Source: Gordonia sp. OPL2 | GTDB taxonomy: Bacteria; Actinomycetota; Actinomycetes; Mycobacteriales; Mycobacteriaceae | NCBI RefSeq assembly: GCF_003797825.1 | Contig: NZ_RKME01000017.1 | Coordinates: 1-64,000 of the forward strand | Length of the DNA stretch: 64,000 nt | Reading direction: 5' to 3' | In this document: positions 7,753 through 14,781 of the stretch, piece after piece | How positions within the stretch are numbered: the first letter of the stretch is position 1 | Layout: each line of letters begins with the position of its first letter | Position numbers and translations under genes: made by a program | The notes under the pieces: generated by a model | Seen by the model: only the letters and a program-made list of their open reading frames with translations | Told to the model about the DNA's origin: nothing | The model's database searches: none

Positions 7753-9108
7753 TCACCCGGGGCGGTCGACCACGAGGTAGACCGCGGCGGCGATACTCAC
7801 CGCTCCGGCCGCCAGGACGAGCACGGGGTAACCGAACAGTCCCACCACGACGCCGGCGAGCGCACCGGCGATGGCGCCGGCGAGACTCATCGATGTGTCG
7901 GTGATGCCCTGCACTCGCGGCCGCATGGCCACCGCGACGCTGTCGGTGAGCATCGTCGAGCCCGCAACGGTCGCTGCCGACCAGCCGAGTCCCAGCAGCA
8001 CCAGCGCCACGACGAGTCCCGTCTGACTGTGGTGCAGGACGAATCCGGCGATGCAGCTCGCCAGCAGCAGCGCCTGGCCGACGAGAACCGTCGGCACGCG
8101 GCCCAGGCGATCGGTGAGAAGACCCATCACCGGTGCGAGGGCGTACATCCCGGCGACGTGCGCGCTGATCGACAGCCCGACGACCGTCAGGCTCGCCCCA
8201 CCGTGGGTCATGTGCACGGGAGTCAAGGCCATCACCGCGACCATCACGGCGTGCGCGGAGACCACCGAGGCGACCGCGTTCCGCGAGCCGGGCGTTTGGC
8301 GGATCGTGTCGAAGCCCTGGAGCAGAGACGGTTTCGCCGCCATCGCGGTCGGCGCACCATCGGCGGAGAAGCGGAGCGGATCCGGCCGGAGTCCGAGCAA
8401 GAGCACCAGCGCCGCGGCCGCGCTGCCCGCCGCACCGATCACGAACGGTCCGGCGAGTTCGTCGATGTGCGCGATGTCGGCGACGTCGGCACCGATCGGG
8501 AGGAGTGCGGGCCCGGCGACCGCGCCGACCATCGTCATCCACACGACGAGCGACAGATCACGGCCGCGGGTGCGAGGAGTCGCGAGATCGGTTGCAGCGA
8601 AGCGTGACTGGAGACTGACCGCCGTCCCCGAGCCGACCCCGGCCATGCCGACGAGGAGCAACGCGAACCAGCCGGTGTCGACCGCAACGGCCACCACGCA
8701 GGCGCCTGCGGCTGCGATCAGGAATCCCGTCGCGAGTGCGGGACGTCGCCCCGACCGCTGCGCCAGTGCGGCCAGCGGCAGACCGGCGGCCGCCGCGCCG
8801 AGGGTCAGCACCGTCGTCGGCAGTCCTGCCAGCGACTCGGCCCCCGAGAGTCGCTCACCGAGAATCGCACCCAACGCCAGCGAGGCCCCCATCGCCAACC
8901 CGCCGAGAACCTGAGCCAGGCAGAGCAGGACGACGGTGCGCAGCTGCACGCGCCGCCGCGCGTCGTCGGAGAGGGTCCGCGACGGTGCGGGAGCCGCAAT
9001 CGCCTCGGCGCCGCGGCCGTCATCGGCGTCGGGCAGTCGGGCGCCGGCGTCGACCGGCGTGGTCATCGATCGAGGGGCACCCGGGTCGGGGACGGCTCTG
9101 TTGGTCAC
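7753..9108 (-). CDS. Major facilitator superfamily transporter
   Basis: 451 residues with a ~55-residue hydrophilic N-terminus and about 12 hydrophobic helices. The loop QRSGRRPALATG after helix 2-3 matches the MFS G-x3-D/E-R-x-G-R-R motif region, and a second copy, TDRLGRVPTVLVG, lies in the C-terminal half. Substrate unknown; the family includes drug exporters. The GTG at 9108 gives the longest likely form; a Met at 9066 is possible. It is divergent from the GlxA-type regulator, which may control it (inference from orientation). Confidence 0.82.
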   Translation of the reverse strand: MTNRAVPDPGAPRSMTTPVDAGARLPDADDGRGAEAIAAPAPSRTLSDDARRRVQLRTVVLLCLAQVLGGLAMGASLALGAILGERLSGAESLAGLPTTVLTLGAAAAGLPLAALAQRSGRRPALATGFLIAAAGACVVAVAVDTGWFALLLVGMAGVGSGTAVSLQSRFAATDLATPRTRGRDLSLVVWMTMVGAVAGPALLPIGADVADIAHIDELAGPFVIGAAGSAAAALVLLLGLRPDPLRFSADGAPTAMAAKPSLLQGFDTIRQTPGSRNAVASVVSAHAVMVAVMALTPVHMTHGGASLTVVGLSISAHVAGMYALAPVMGLLTDRLGRVPTVLVGQALLLASCIAGFVLHHSQTGLVVALVLLGLGWSAATVAGSTMLTDSVAVAMRPRVQGITDTSMSLAGAIAGALAGVVVGLFGYPVLVLAAGAVSIAAAVYLVVDRPG

Positions 9109-9173
9109 CCTGTCAGACTGCGCCGCCTATCCGCCGGAGACCAGTGGCATCAATGCCGGTATACCCTGGATTC

Positions 9174-10265
9174 ATGCCACCCTCATCCGCTTCGGGGCCC
9201 CTTGCGCCGACGACCCGGACATCCGCGGGATCTCCGGACGCGCATCTCGTGGTCGTGCTGGTCACCGACGGTCTCGTCCTGATGGACATGGCGGCGCCGG
9301 TACAGATGTTCGGCCACGTCGGCCCACCCCGCTACGCACTGCGTACCTGCGCCGAACGCCCCGGGCTGGTGCCGACCTGCGCCGGGGTGTCAATACACGT
9401 CGAGCACGGACTCGACGCCCTCGACGACGCCGACACCATCGTCATCCCCGGCTATCACGATGCCGCACGGCGCACACCGTCGACCGCGGTTACCGACGCC
9501 CTGACCCGTGCGCATCGTCGGGGCGCCCGGATCATGTCGATCTGTGTCGGCGCGTTCACCCTGGCGGAGGCCGGCCTCCTCGACGGACGCCGCGCGACGA
9601 CCCACTGGCTCGACGCGGCGGCGCTCGCGGCACGCTATCCGACCGTCGACGTCGATCCTGCGGTCCTCTACGTCGACAACGGCGACGTGCTGACCAGCGC
9701 GGGTCTTGCCGCGGGTATCGACCTGTGTCTCCATCTCGTCGAGCGGGACCACGGTGGTGACGTGGCCCGGGATTTCGCTCGACGCACCGTCGTCGCGTTC
9801 CACCGTCCGGGCGGGCAGGCGCAGTTCATGCCGCCGGGGACGAGCCTGCACGACGAGGCGATCGCGGAGATCGACCACCAGCACCGGCACCTCGAACCAC
9901 ATGTGGCACCGGCACTTCCGGACGCGTCGACCGTGTCCGACGACTCGCTGTCGGCGACCACCGCGTGGGCGGTCCGCAATCTCGACCACCCGCTGACCAC
10001 GCGCGACCTCGCAGACCACGCCTCGATGTCGTTGCGCACGTTCAACCGCCGCTTCACCGCCGCCTACGGCATGGGGCCGGGCGCCTGGCTGACCGGTCAG
10101 CGCATCCGGGCCGCCGCCGGGTTGCTCGAACGCACCGACGAACCGGTCGAGAAGATCGCCGACGCCGTGGGCCTCAGTCCGGAATCCCTGCGCACACAAT
10201 TCCGTCGTCGGATGTCGTTGTCGCCGAGCAACTATCGCAGCAACTTCCGGTCGGCCTCACGCTGA
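9174..10265 (+). CDS. GlxA-type transcription regulator: DJ-1/PfpI domain plus AraC helix-turn-helix
   Basis: 363 residues. The N-terminal ~190 residues form a DJ-1/PfpI (class I amidotransferase-like) fold with the nucleophile-elbow cysteine in SICVGAFTLAEAGLLDGR. The C-terminus is an AraC-type double HTH (DLADHASMSLRTFNRRF and KIADAVGLSPESLRTQFRR). A TACCCT hexamer ends exactly 6 nt before the ATG, a leaderless-promoter signature that fixes this start; the frame itself is open back into the divergent gene. Such regulators often sense small amines or nitrogen compounds, but no ligand is evident. It is divergent from the MFS gene and convergent with the TauE-type gene. Confidence 0.87.
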   Translation: MPPSSASGPLAPTTRTSAGSPDAHLVVVLVTDGLVLMDMAAPVQMFGHVGPPRYALRTCAERPGLVPTCAGVSIHVEHGLDALDDADTIVIPGYHDAARRTPSTAVTDALTRAHRRGARIMSICVGAFTLAEAGLLDGRRATTHWLDAAALAARYPTVDVDPAVLYVDNGDVLTSAGLAAGIDLCLHLVERDHGGDVARDFARRTVVAFHRPGGQAQFMPPGTSLHDEAIAEIDHQHRHLEPHVAPALPDASTVSDDSLSATTAWAVRNLDHPLTTRDLADHASMSLRTFNRRFTAAYGMGPGAWLTGQRIRAAAGLLERTDEPVEKIADAVGLSPESLRTQFRRRMSLSPSNYRSNFRSASR

Positions 10266-10277
10266 GCCCGATCGAGA

Positions 10278-11036
10278 TCAATCGACCACGAGGTCGTAGC
10301 CCAGCTTGGAGACCATCACCACGACGACGGCGAGAAGGACCCACCGCACGAAACCACTGCCCCGCCCGATGGCCATGTGGGCACCGAGCTGAGCGCCCGC
10401 GATGTTCGCCACGGCGAGGCCGATACCCAAGAGCCACAAGATGTTCCCCTGCCAGGCGAACACCGCGAGCGCACCCAGGTTGGTGCCGGTGTTGATCACC
10501 TTCGCCATCGCCGAACTCTCCAGGAAGCCCGTACCCACCAGCGCGGTCAGGCTGATGATCAGGAACGTCCCCGTGCCCGGCCCCATCACGCCGTCGTAGA
10601 AGGCGATGACGACTCCCGCGACCACGAACCCGAGGAGCACCGACCACCGCGGGCGCGAGACCCCTGCACCCGAACCGAATCCGGGATTGAGCGCGACGAA
10701 AAGGCCCACCGCCACCAACAGACACAGGACGATCGGCGTGAAGACCTCTGCGGGTAGGCGACTCGCCGTGTACGCGCCGAGCCCGGAGCACACGACCGCG
10801 CTGACGAACACCGGCAACAGGCGTCGGACGTCGATCCGCAGCCGACGAGTGAACGCGACCGCCGCCGACGCCGTGCCGAAGACCGCCGCGAGCTTGTTGG
10901 TCCCGAGTGCGGTCGCCGGTGCGATGGTCGGGAACGCGATCAGCAACGCCGGGATCAACACCAGACCGCCGCCGCCCACGACGGCGTCGACCCATCCGGC
11001 CGCCGCGGCAGCGACGATCAGCAGGGCGATGTCCAC
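10278..11036 (-). CDS. TauE/SafE-family membrane permease (sulfite/sulfonate exporter type)
   Basis: 252 residues, mostly hydrophobic, with about eight helices. The duplicated family motif begins GWVDAVVGGGGLVLIPALL near the start and recurs as FYDGVMGPGTGTFLIIS in the second half. Family members export organosulfur compounds or sulfite; the substrate here is not predictable. GTG start. The gene ends 12 bases from the stop of the GlxA-type regulator. Confidence 0.88.
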   Translation of the reverse strand: MDIALLIVAAAAAGWVDAVVGGGGLVLIPALLIAFPTIAPATALGTNKLAAVFGTASAAVAFTRRLRIDVRRLLPVFVSAVVCSGLGAYTASRLPAEVFTPIVLCLLVAVGLFVALNPGFGSGAGVSRPRWSVLLGFVVAGVVIAFYDGVMGPGTGTFLIISLTALVGTGFLESSAMAKVINTGTNLGALAVFAWQGNILWLLGIGLAVANIAGAQLGAHMAIGRGSGFVRWVLLAVVVVMVSKLGYDLVVD

Positions 11037-11091
11037 GTCGCGTCAGTGCGTCGTCGCCGAGGCGACGGGGATACGACGCGAGCTCATCGGA

Positions 11092-11565
11092 TCAGGCGAC
11101 CTCGACGATGAGTTCGACCTCGACCGACGCACCCAGCGGCAGTTCGGCGACCCCCACCGCGGAACGCGCATGCACCCCGGCATCACCGAAGACCTCGCCG
11201 AGCAGATCCGACGCCCCGTTGATGACCGCCGGCTGCCCGGTGAAGCCGTGCGCCGAGGCCACGAAACCGACGACCTTCACGACCCGCACCACCGAGTCGA
11301 TGCCGACGAGCCCGTCGACGGCGGCCAGGGCATTCAGAGCGCACTGCCGCGCCGCGGCGTTCGCCTGATCGGGGTTCACCACGCCCTCGGCGCCCTCGTG
11401 GACCTTGCCGGCGACGTCGAGTGTGCCGTTGACGATGGGCAGCTGCCCGGCCGTGTAGACGAGATTTCCGGTCCGGACCGCCGGCACATAGCTGGCGACC
11501 GGCGCGACCACCGGTGGGAGTTGGATGCCGAGCTCGACGAGGCGCTGCGACCACGTGGTTGCCAT
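11092..11565 (-). CDS. RidA/YjgF-family protein (Rv3678c-like)
   Basis: 157 residues with the Rid fold, including TGNLVYTAGQLP, NAAARQCALNALAAV and the ending VELIVEV. Canonical RidA deaminates reactive enamine/imine intermediates. The arginine that contacts the substrate carboxylate in canonical RidA is not evident in the ASVEVELIVEV end, so this may be a Rid subfamily with another role. Its ATG is three bases after the stop of the DUF4177 gene, so the two are one unit, as in the Rv3678A-Rv3678c pair. Confidence 0.85.
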   Translation of the reverse strand: MATTWSQRLVELGIQLPPVVAPVASYVPAVRTGNLVYTAGQLPIVNGTLDVAGKVHEGAEGVVNPDQANAAARQCALNALAAVDGLVGIDSVVRVVKVVGFVASAHGFTGQPAVINGASDLLGEVFGDAGVHARSAVGVAELPLGASVEVELIVEVA

Positions 11566-11568
11566 GGA

Positions 11569-11733
11569 CTATCCCTTCGGGCGCTTGAGGTAGGCGACGT
11601 GCTGCTCACCGGTCGGACCGGGTAGGACGCTCACCAGTTCCCAGCCGTCGGCACCCCATTGGTCGAGGATCTGCTTCGTGGCGTGCGTCAGCAGCGGCAC
11701 CGTCACGTACTCCCACGCGGTCACTTCACTCAT
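11569..11733 (-). CDS. Small DUF4177 protein (Rv3678A-like)
   Basis: 54 residues. It begins MSEVTAWEYVTVPLL and has the family core QWGADGWELVSVLPG, then ends HVAYLKRPKG. DUF4177 proteins are small alpha/beta proteins of unknown function. A TAGGGT hexamer ends 6 nt before the ATG, so the transcript is probably leaderless. The stop is three bases before ridA. Divergent from the ArsA-like gene, whose own leaderless -10 box lies only 20 bases away. Confidence 0.88.
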   Translation of the reverse strand: MSEVTAWEYVTVPLLTHATKQILDQWGADGWELVSVLPGPTGEQHVAYLKRPKG

Positions 11734-11776
11734 GGACCCACCCTAACCGGTGGGTGGTTGTCGATATGGTGATGCA

Positions 11777-12802
11777 GTGGGGAACGAGACACCGCTCGAC
11801 GACGCGGGGCACGTCAACGAATGGCCCGATACCGCCCGACGGGCGCGACTACACTTCGTGTCCGGCAAGGGCGGTACCGGAAAGACCACAATCGCCGCCG
11901 CACTGGCGCTCGCGCTGGCCGCCGACGGCAAGAAGGTCCTACTGGTGGAATGCGAAGGCCGCCAAGGTATCGCACAGCTCTTCGACATCCCGCCCCTGCC
12001 GCCCACCGACACCCGGATCGCCACCGCATCCGGCGGCGGGGAGGTCTCTGCGCTCGCCCTCGACATCGAGCACGCACTGCTCGAGTACCTCGACATGTTC
12101 TACAACCTCGGGTTCGCCGGTCGCGCGATGAAGCGGATCGGCGCCATCGACTTCGTCACCACGGTCGCGCCGGGTCTGCGTGACGTCCTGATCACCGGGA
12201 AGATCAAGGAACGGATCATCCACACCGACAAGCAGGGCAAGCGCGTGTACGACGCGGTCGTCGTCGACGCCCCGCCGACCGGTCGGATCGGCAACTTCCT
12301 CGACGTGACGCAGGCGATGGCCGACCTCGCCAAGACGGGCCCCATCCGCAACCAGAGCGACGGTGTGGTGAAGCTGCTGCACTCCGAGGACACCGTCATC
12401 CATCTCGTCACCCTGCTGGAGGCCATGCCGATCCAGGAGACCGTGGAGGCCGTCCGCGAACTCGGCGAGAAGAACCTGACCATCGGCACGCTGATCATCA
12501 ACCGGGTCTCCCCCACCCATCTGCCCGCGGGCTCGATCGACGACATCGCCGAGGGACAGGTCGACGCCCCTCGCGTGCTCGAGAATCTGACGGCCGCCGG
12601 ACTCACGATCGGCGACGAGGACCTGGCCGGGTTGCTCACCGAGACCATCGAGCACGCCACGCGCCTGCAGGCCCAGCAGGTGGCCAAAGCGCAACTCGAC
12701 GACGTCGAACTTCCCACCCTCGAACTGCCCACGCTCGGCGACGGCATTGACCTCGGGTCGATCTACGAGCTCGCGAACCTCCTACAGAAGGCGGGTGCGT
12801 AG
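11777..12802 (+). CDS. ArsA-like ATPase, first subunit (Rv3679-like)
   Basis: 341 residues. It has the deviant Walker A P-loop SGKGGTGKTTIAAALALAL and the switch VVVDAPPTGRIGNFLDVT, placing it in the ArsA/GET3 class of P-loop ATPases. Its long similarity to Rv3679, which pairs with Rv3680 in mycobacteria and affects anionic and detergent-type stress, supports the call. The GTG at 11777 is chosen because a TATGGT hexamer ends 6 nt upstream (leaderless) and the protein length then equals the mycobacterial one. Three bases separate it from the next gene. Confidence 0.9.
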   Translation: MGNETPLDDAGHVNEWPDTARRARLHFVSGKGGTGKTTIAAALALALAADGKKVLLVECEGRQGIAQLFDIPPLPPTDTRIATASGGGEVSALALDIEHALLEYLDMFYNLGFAGRAMKRIGAIDFVTTVAPGLRDVLITGKIKERIIHTDKQGKRVYDAVVVDAPPTGRIGNFLDVTQAMADLAKTGPIRNQSDGVVKLLHSEDTVIHLVTLLEAMPIQETVEAVRELGEKNLTIGTLIINRVSPTHLPAGSIDDIAEGQVDAPRVLENLTAAGLTIGDEDLAGLLTETIEHATRLQAQQVAKAQLDDVELPTLELPTLGDGIDLGSIYELANLLQKAGA

Positions 12803-12805
12803 TCC

Positions 12806-13900
12806 ATGCCTCTCGATCTGCAGATGGGATCGGTCCTGACCGATCCGGGTACCCGAGTCGTGATCTGCTGCGGCGCGGGCGGTGTCGGCAAGACGACGAC
12901 GGCCGCGGCGATGGCGATGTACGCCGCCGAGCACGGCCGGACCGTCGCCGTCCTGACCATCGATCCGGCCCGCCGGCTCGCCCAGTCGCTCGGCATGTCC
13001 GAACTGACCAACGATCCGCAGCCCGTGGCGATCGACGGCACCGGCACCCTCGACGCGATGATGCTCGACATGCGACGCACCTTCGACGAGATGGTGATCG
13101 AGTACTCGACGCCCGAACGGGCGGCCGCGATCATGGAGAACTCCTTCTATCAGACGATGGCGTCGTCGTTCTCCGGCACGCAGGAGTACATGGCGATGGA
13201 GAAGCTCGGCAAGTTGCTCGAGCAGGATCGCTGGGACCTCATCATCGTCGACACGCCACCGTCGCGGAACGCGCTCGACTTCCTCGATGCGCCGCAGCGA
13301 CTCGGGTCGTTCCTGTCTGGGCGTCTGATGAAGGTGCTCGTCGGCAGCGGTCGCGGTGTGGGGCGGATGGTCACCGGCGCAATGAGCCTCGCGATGCGTG
13401 GTGTCTCCACCATCATCGGCGGCGACATGCTGCGCGACGTCGCGATGTTCGTGCAGTCACTGGACTCGATGTTCGGCGGATTCCAGGATCGCGCCCTCAA
13501 GACCTATCAGCTGCTCAAGCAACCGGGCACCCAGTTCGCCGTGGTCGCCGCAGCTGAGCCCGATGCGCTCCGCGAGGCGGCGTTCTTCGTCGACCGTCTG
13601 TCCGAGGAATCCATGCCGCTGGCCGGACTGATCCTCAACCGGACCCATCCGAACCTGACCTCGATCTCCGAGTCGTCGGCGCGGGCGGCCCTCGAATCCG
13701 TCGACGACGAGCTGACACGCGGCGTGCTGGAGATCCATGCGGCCCGGGCCGCGACCGGGAAGCGGGAACTGCATCTGCTGCAGCGCTTCACCGCGGCGCA
13801 TCCCGCGGTCCCCGTCGTCGGCGTACCGTCGCTGCCGTTCGAGGTGGCCGACACCGTCGCACTGCGCGCGGTCGCCGAGCAGATCACCAGCCGCGGGTGA
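12806..13900 (+). CDS. ArsA-like ATPase, second subunit (Rv3680-like)
   Basis: 364 residues. Walker A is CGAGGVGKTTTAAAMAMYAA, switch I is near LTIDPARRLAQSLG, and switch II is IIVDTPPSRNALDFLDAP. It lacks the Cys triad that binds arsenite in true ArsA pumps, so despite the family name an arsenic role is unlikely. The first and second subunits probably form a heteromer (inference from conserved pairing). A degenerate 40-bp tandem repeat follows the stop. Confidence 0.9.
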   Translation: MPLDLQMGSVLTDPGTRVVICCGAGGVGKTTTAAAMAMYAAEHGRTVAVLTIDPARRLAQSLGMSELTNDPQPVAIDGTGTLDAMMLDMRRTFDEMVIEYSTPERAAAIMENSFYQTMASSFSGTQEYMAMEKLGKLLEQDRWDLIIVDTPPSRNALDFLDAPQRLGSFLSGRLMKVLVGSGRGVGRMVTGAMSLAMRGVSTIIGGDMLRDVAMFVQSLDSMFGGFQDRALKTYQLLKQPGTQFAVVAAAEPDALREAAFFVDRLSEESMPLAGLILNRTHPNLTSISESSARAALESVDDELTRGVLEIHAARAATGKRELHLLQRFTAAHPAVPVVGVPSLPFEVADTVALRAVAEQITSRG

Positions 13901-13921
13901 CCGCTGCGCTCGCCATCATCG

Positions 13922-14128
13922 GTTGATCCCGCGAGCGGCCACGCAGCAGTTCGTCAGCTCCGCTGATCCCGCGATCGGCCACTCGTCAGCTCGTCAGCTC
14001 CGCTGATCCAGCAAGGCAGCCCCGTCAGCTCGTCGCCCACGCTGATCCGGCAAGGCGGCCACGCGACAGCTCGTCACCCCCGCTGATCGAGTAGGCGAGG
14101 AGCGGAGCGACGAGCCGTATCGAGATCA
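13922..14128. repeat. Degenerate ~40-bp tandem array ending in a family A dispersed repeat
   Basis: Units start at 13922, 13962, 14002, 14041 and 14082, each opening G(C/T)TGATC and most containing CGGCCAC and GTCAGCTC. The last unit, from 14082, is the canonical family A element (GCTGATCGAGTAGGCGAGGA to GTATCGAGATCA). The element ends on the stop codon of whiB4 (complement of 14126-14128). It lies at the convergent junction of the second ArsA-like gene and whiB4. No spacers are present, so it is not a CRISPR array. Confidence 0.9.
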
Positions 14129-14440
14129 GACCGCGTCGGCCTGCTGCCGCCGCTTCTGCGCGTCGAAGAACTGTGCCCATGAGGTGACCTCGGGATGCTG
14201 CCGCAGCAGCGCGCGGCGCTGACGCTCGGTCATGCCACCCCAGACGCCGAACTCGACCCGGTTGTCGAGGGCGTCGGCACCGCATTCCAGCTGGACCGGG
14301 CAGTGCCTGCAAATTGTCGCGGCCTTACGCTGAGCCGCTCCGCGAACGAACAGGTCGTCAGGGTTTCCTCCTCGGCACCGAGCTTGGGACACCCACATCA
14401 ACCGAGCATCGTCTCCGGTGGAAACTGCCGCCATCGCCAT
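14126..14440 (-). CDS. whiB4: WhiB-family iron-sulfur regulator, WhiB4 type
   Basis: 104 residues from the ATG at 14440, which has AGGGG about 8 nt upstream; an in-frame GTG at 14524 would add 28 residues. The four cluster ligands are Cys22, Cys44, Cys47 and Cys53 (C-x21-C-x2-C-x5-C). They are followed by the WhiB turn FGVWGGMTERQRRALL and a basic tail. The stretch LFVRGAAQRKAA and the position between the ArsA-like pair and ponA2 identify it as WhiB4 (Rv3681c), an oxygen- and redox-sensitive DNA-binding protein that condenses DNA and tunes antioxidant genes in M. tuberculosis. The stop codon lies inside a dispersed repeat. Confidence 0.92.
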   Translation of the reverse strand: MAMAAVSTGDDARLMWVSQARCRGGNPDDLFVRGAAQRKAATICRHCPVQLECGADALDNRVEFGVWGGMTERQRRALLRQHPEVTSWAQFFDAQKRRQQADAV

Positions 14441-14781
14441 CCGCCGACCCCTGTCTGTCGTTGTATCTCGCCGGTCGTCGCATTGCTGCGAGGACCCGAC
14501 GGTCCTGACCGTGAATGCGTCCACCCTGTCGACCGTTCCTGCTGGTCACATCACTCACCGGCACCGGTGAGGGTTCACATTCCCGAGGGATTGTTAGGTG
14601 AGTCACATTCTGCACTCAATTTAAGGATCTGTGCATGGCTTCGCAACCCCTGGAGCGAAGAAAATGGCACCATCGTCCAAACAATCCACATATCCCCAGC
14701 TCACCTACACCGTTACGGGATCGCGACCCCCCGCGTGCCGTGGTCGGCCGATGTTGTCGATCGCGCACGTATCCTGTGCAT
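14441..14781. promoter_or_regulatory. Intergenic region between divergent whiB4 and ponA2
   Basis: 341 bases with no convincing gene. The ponA2 side holds a TATCCT hexamer (14770-14775) exactly 6 nt before the GTG, a leaderless promoter. The whiB4 side has a purine-rich ribosome site just upstream of 14440. The middle (about 14570-14640) is A/T-richer than its surroundings and contains two GTGAGxxxxCAC-like stretches, which could be regulator sites, but no known consensus fits well. Confidence 0.6.

Noticed and set aside
12806..13900. Arsenite pump ATPase (arsA) with arsenic-resistance role
   Set aside because: Only the P-loop fold is shared. The cysteine triad for arsenite is missing and no arsB/arsR is near. 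Synteny supports the Rv3679/Rv3680 pair.
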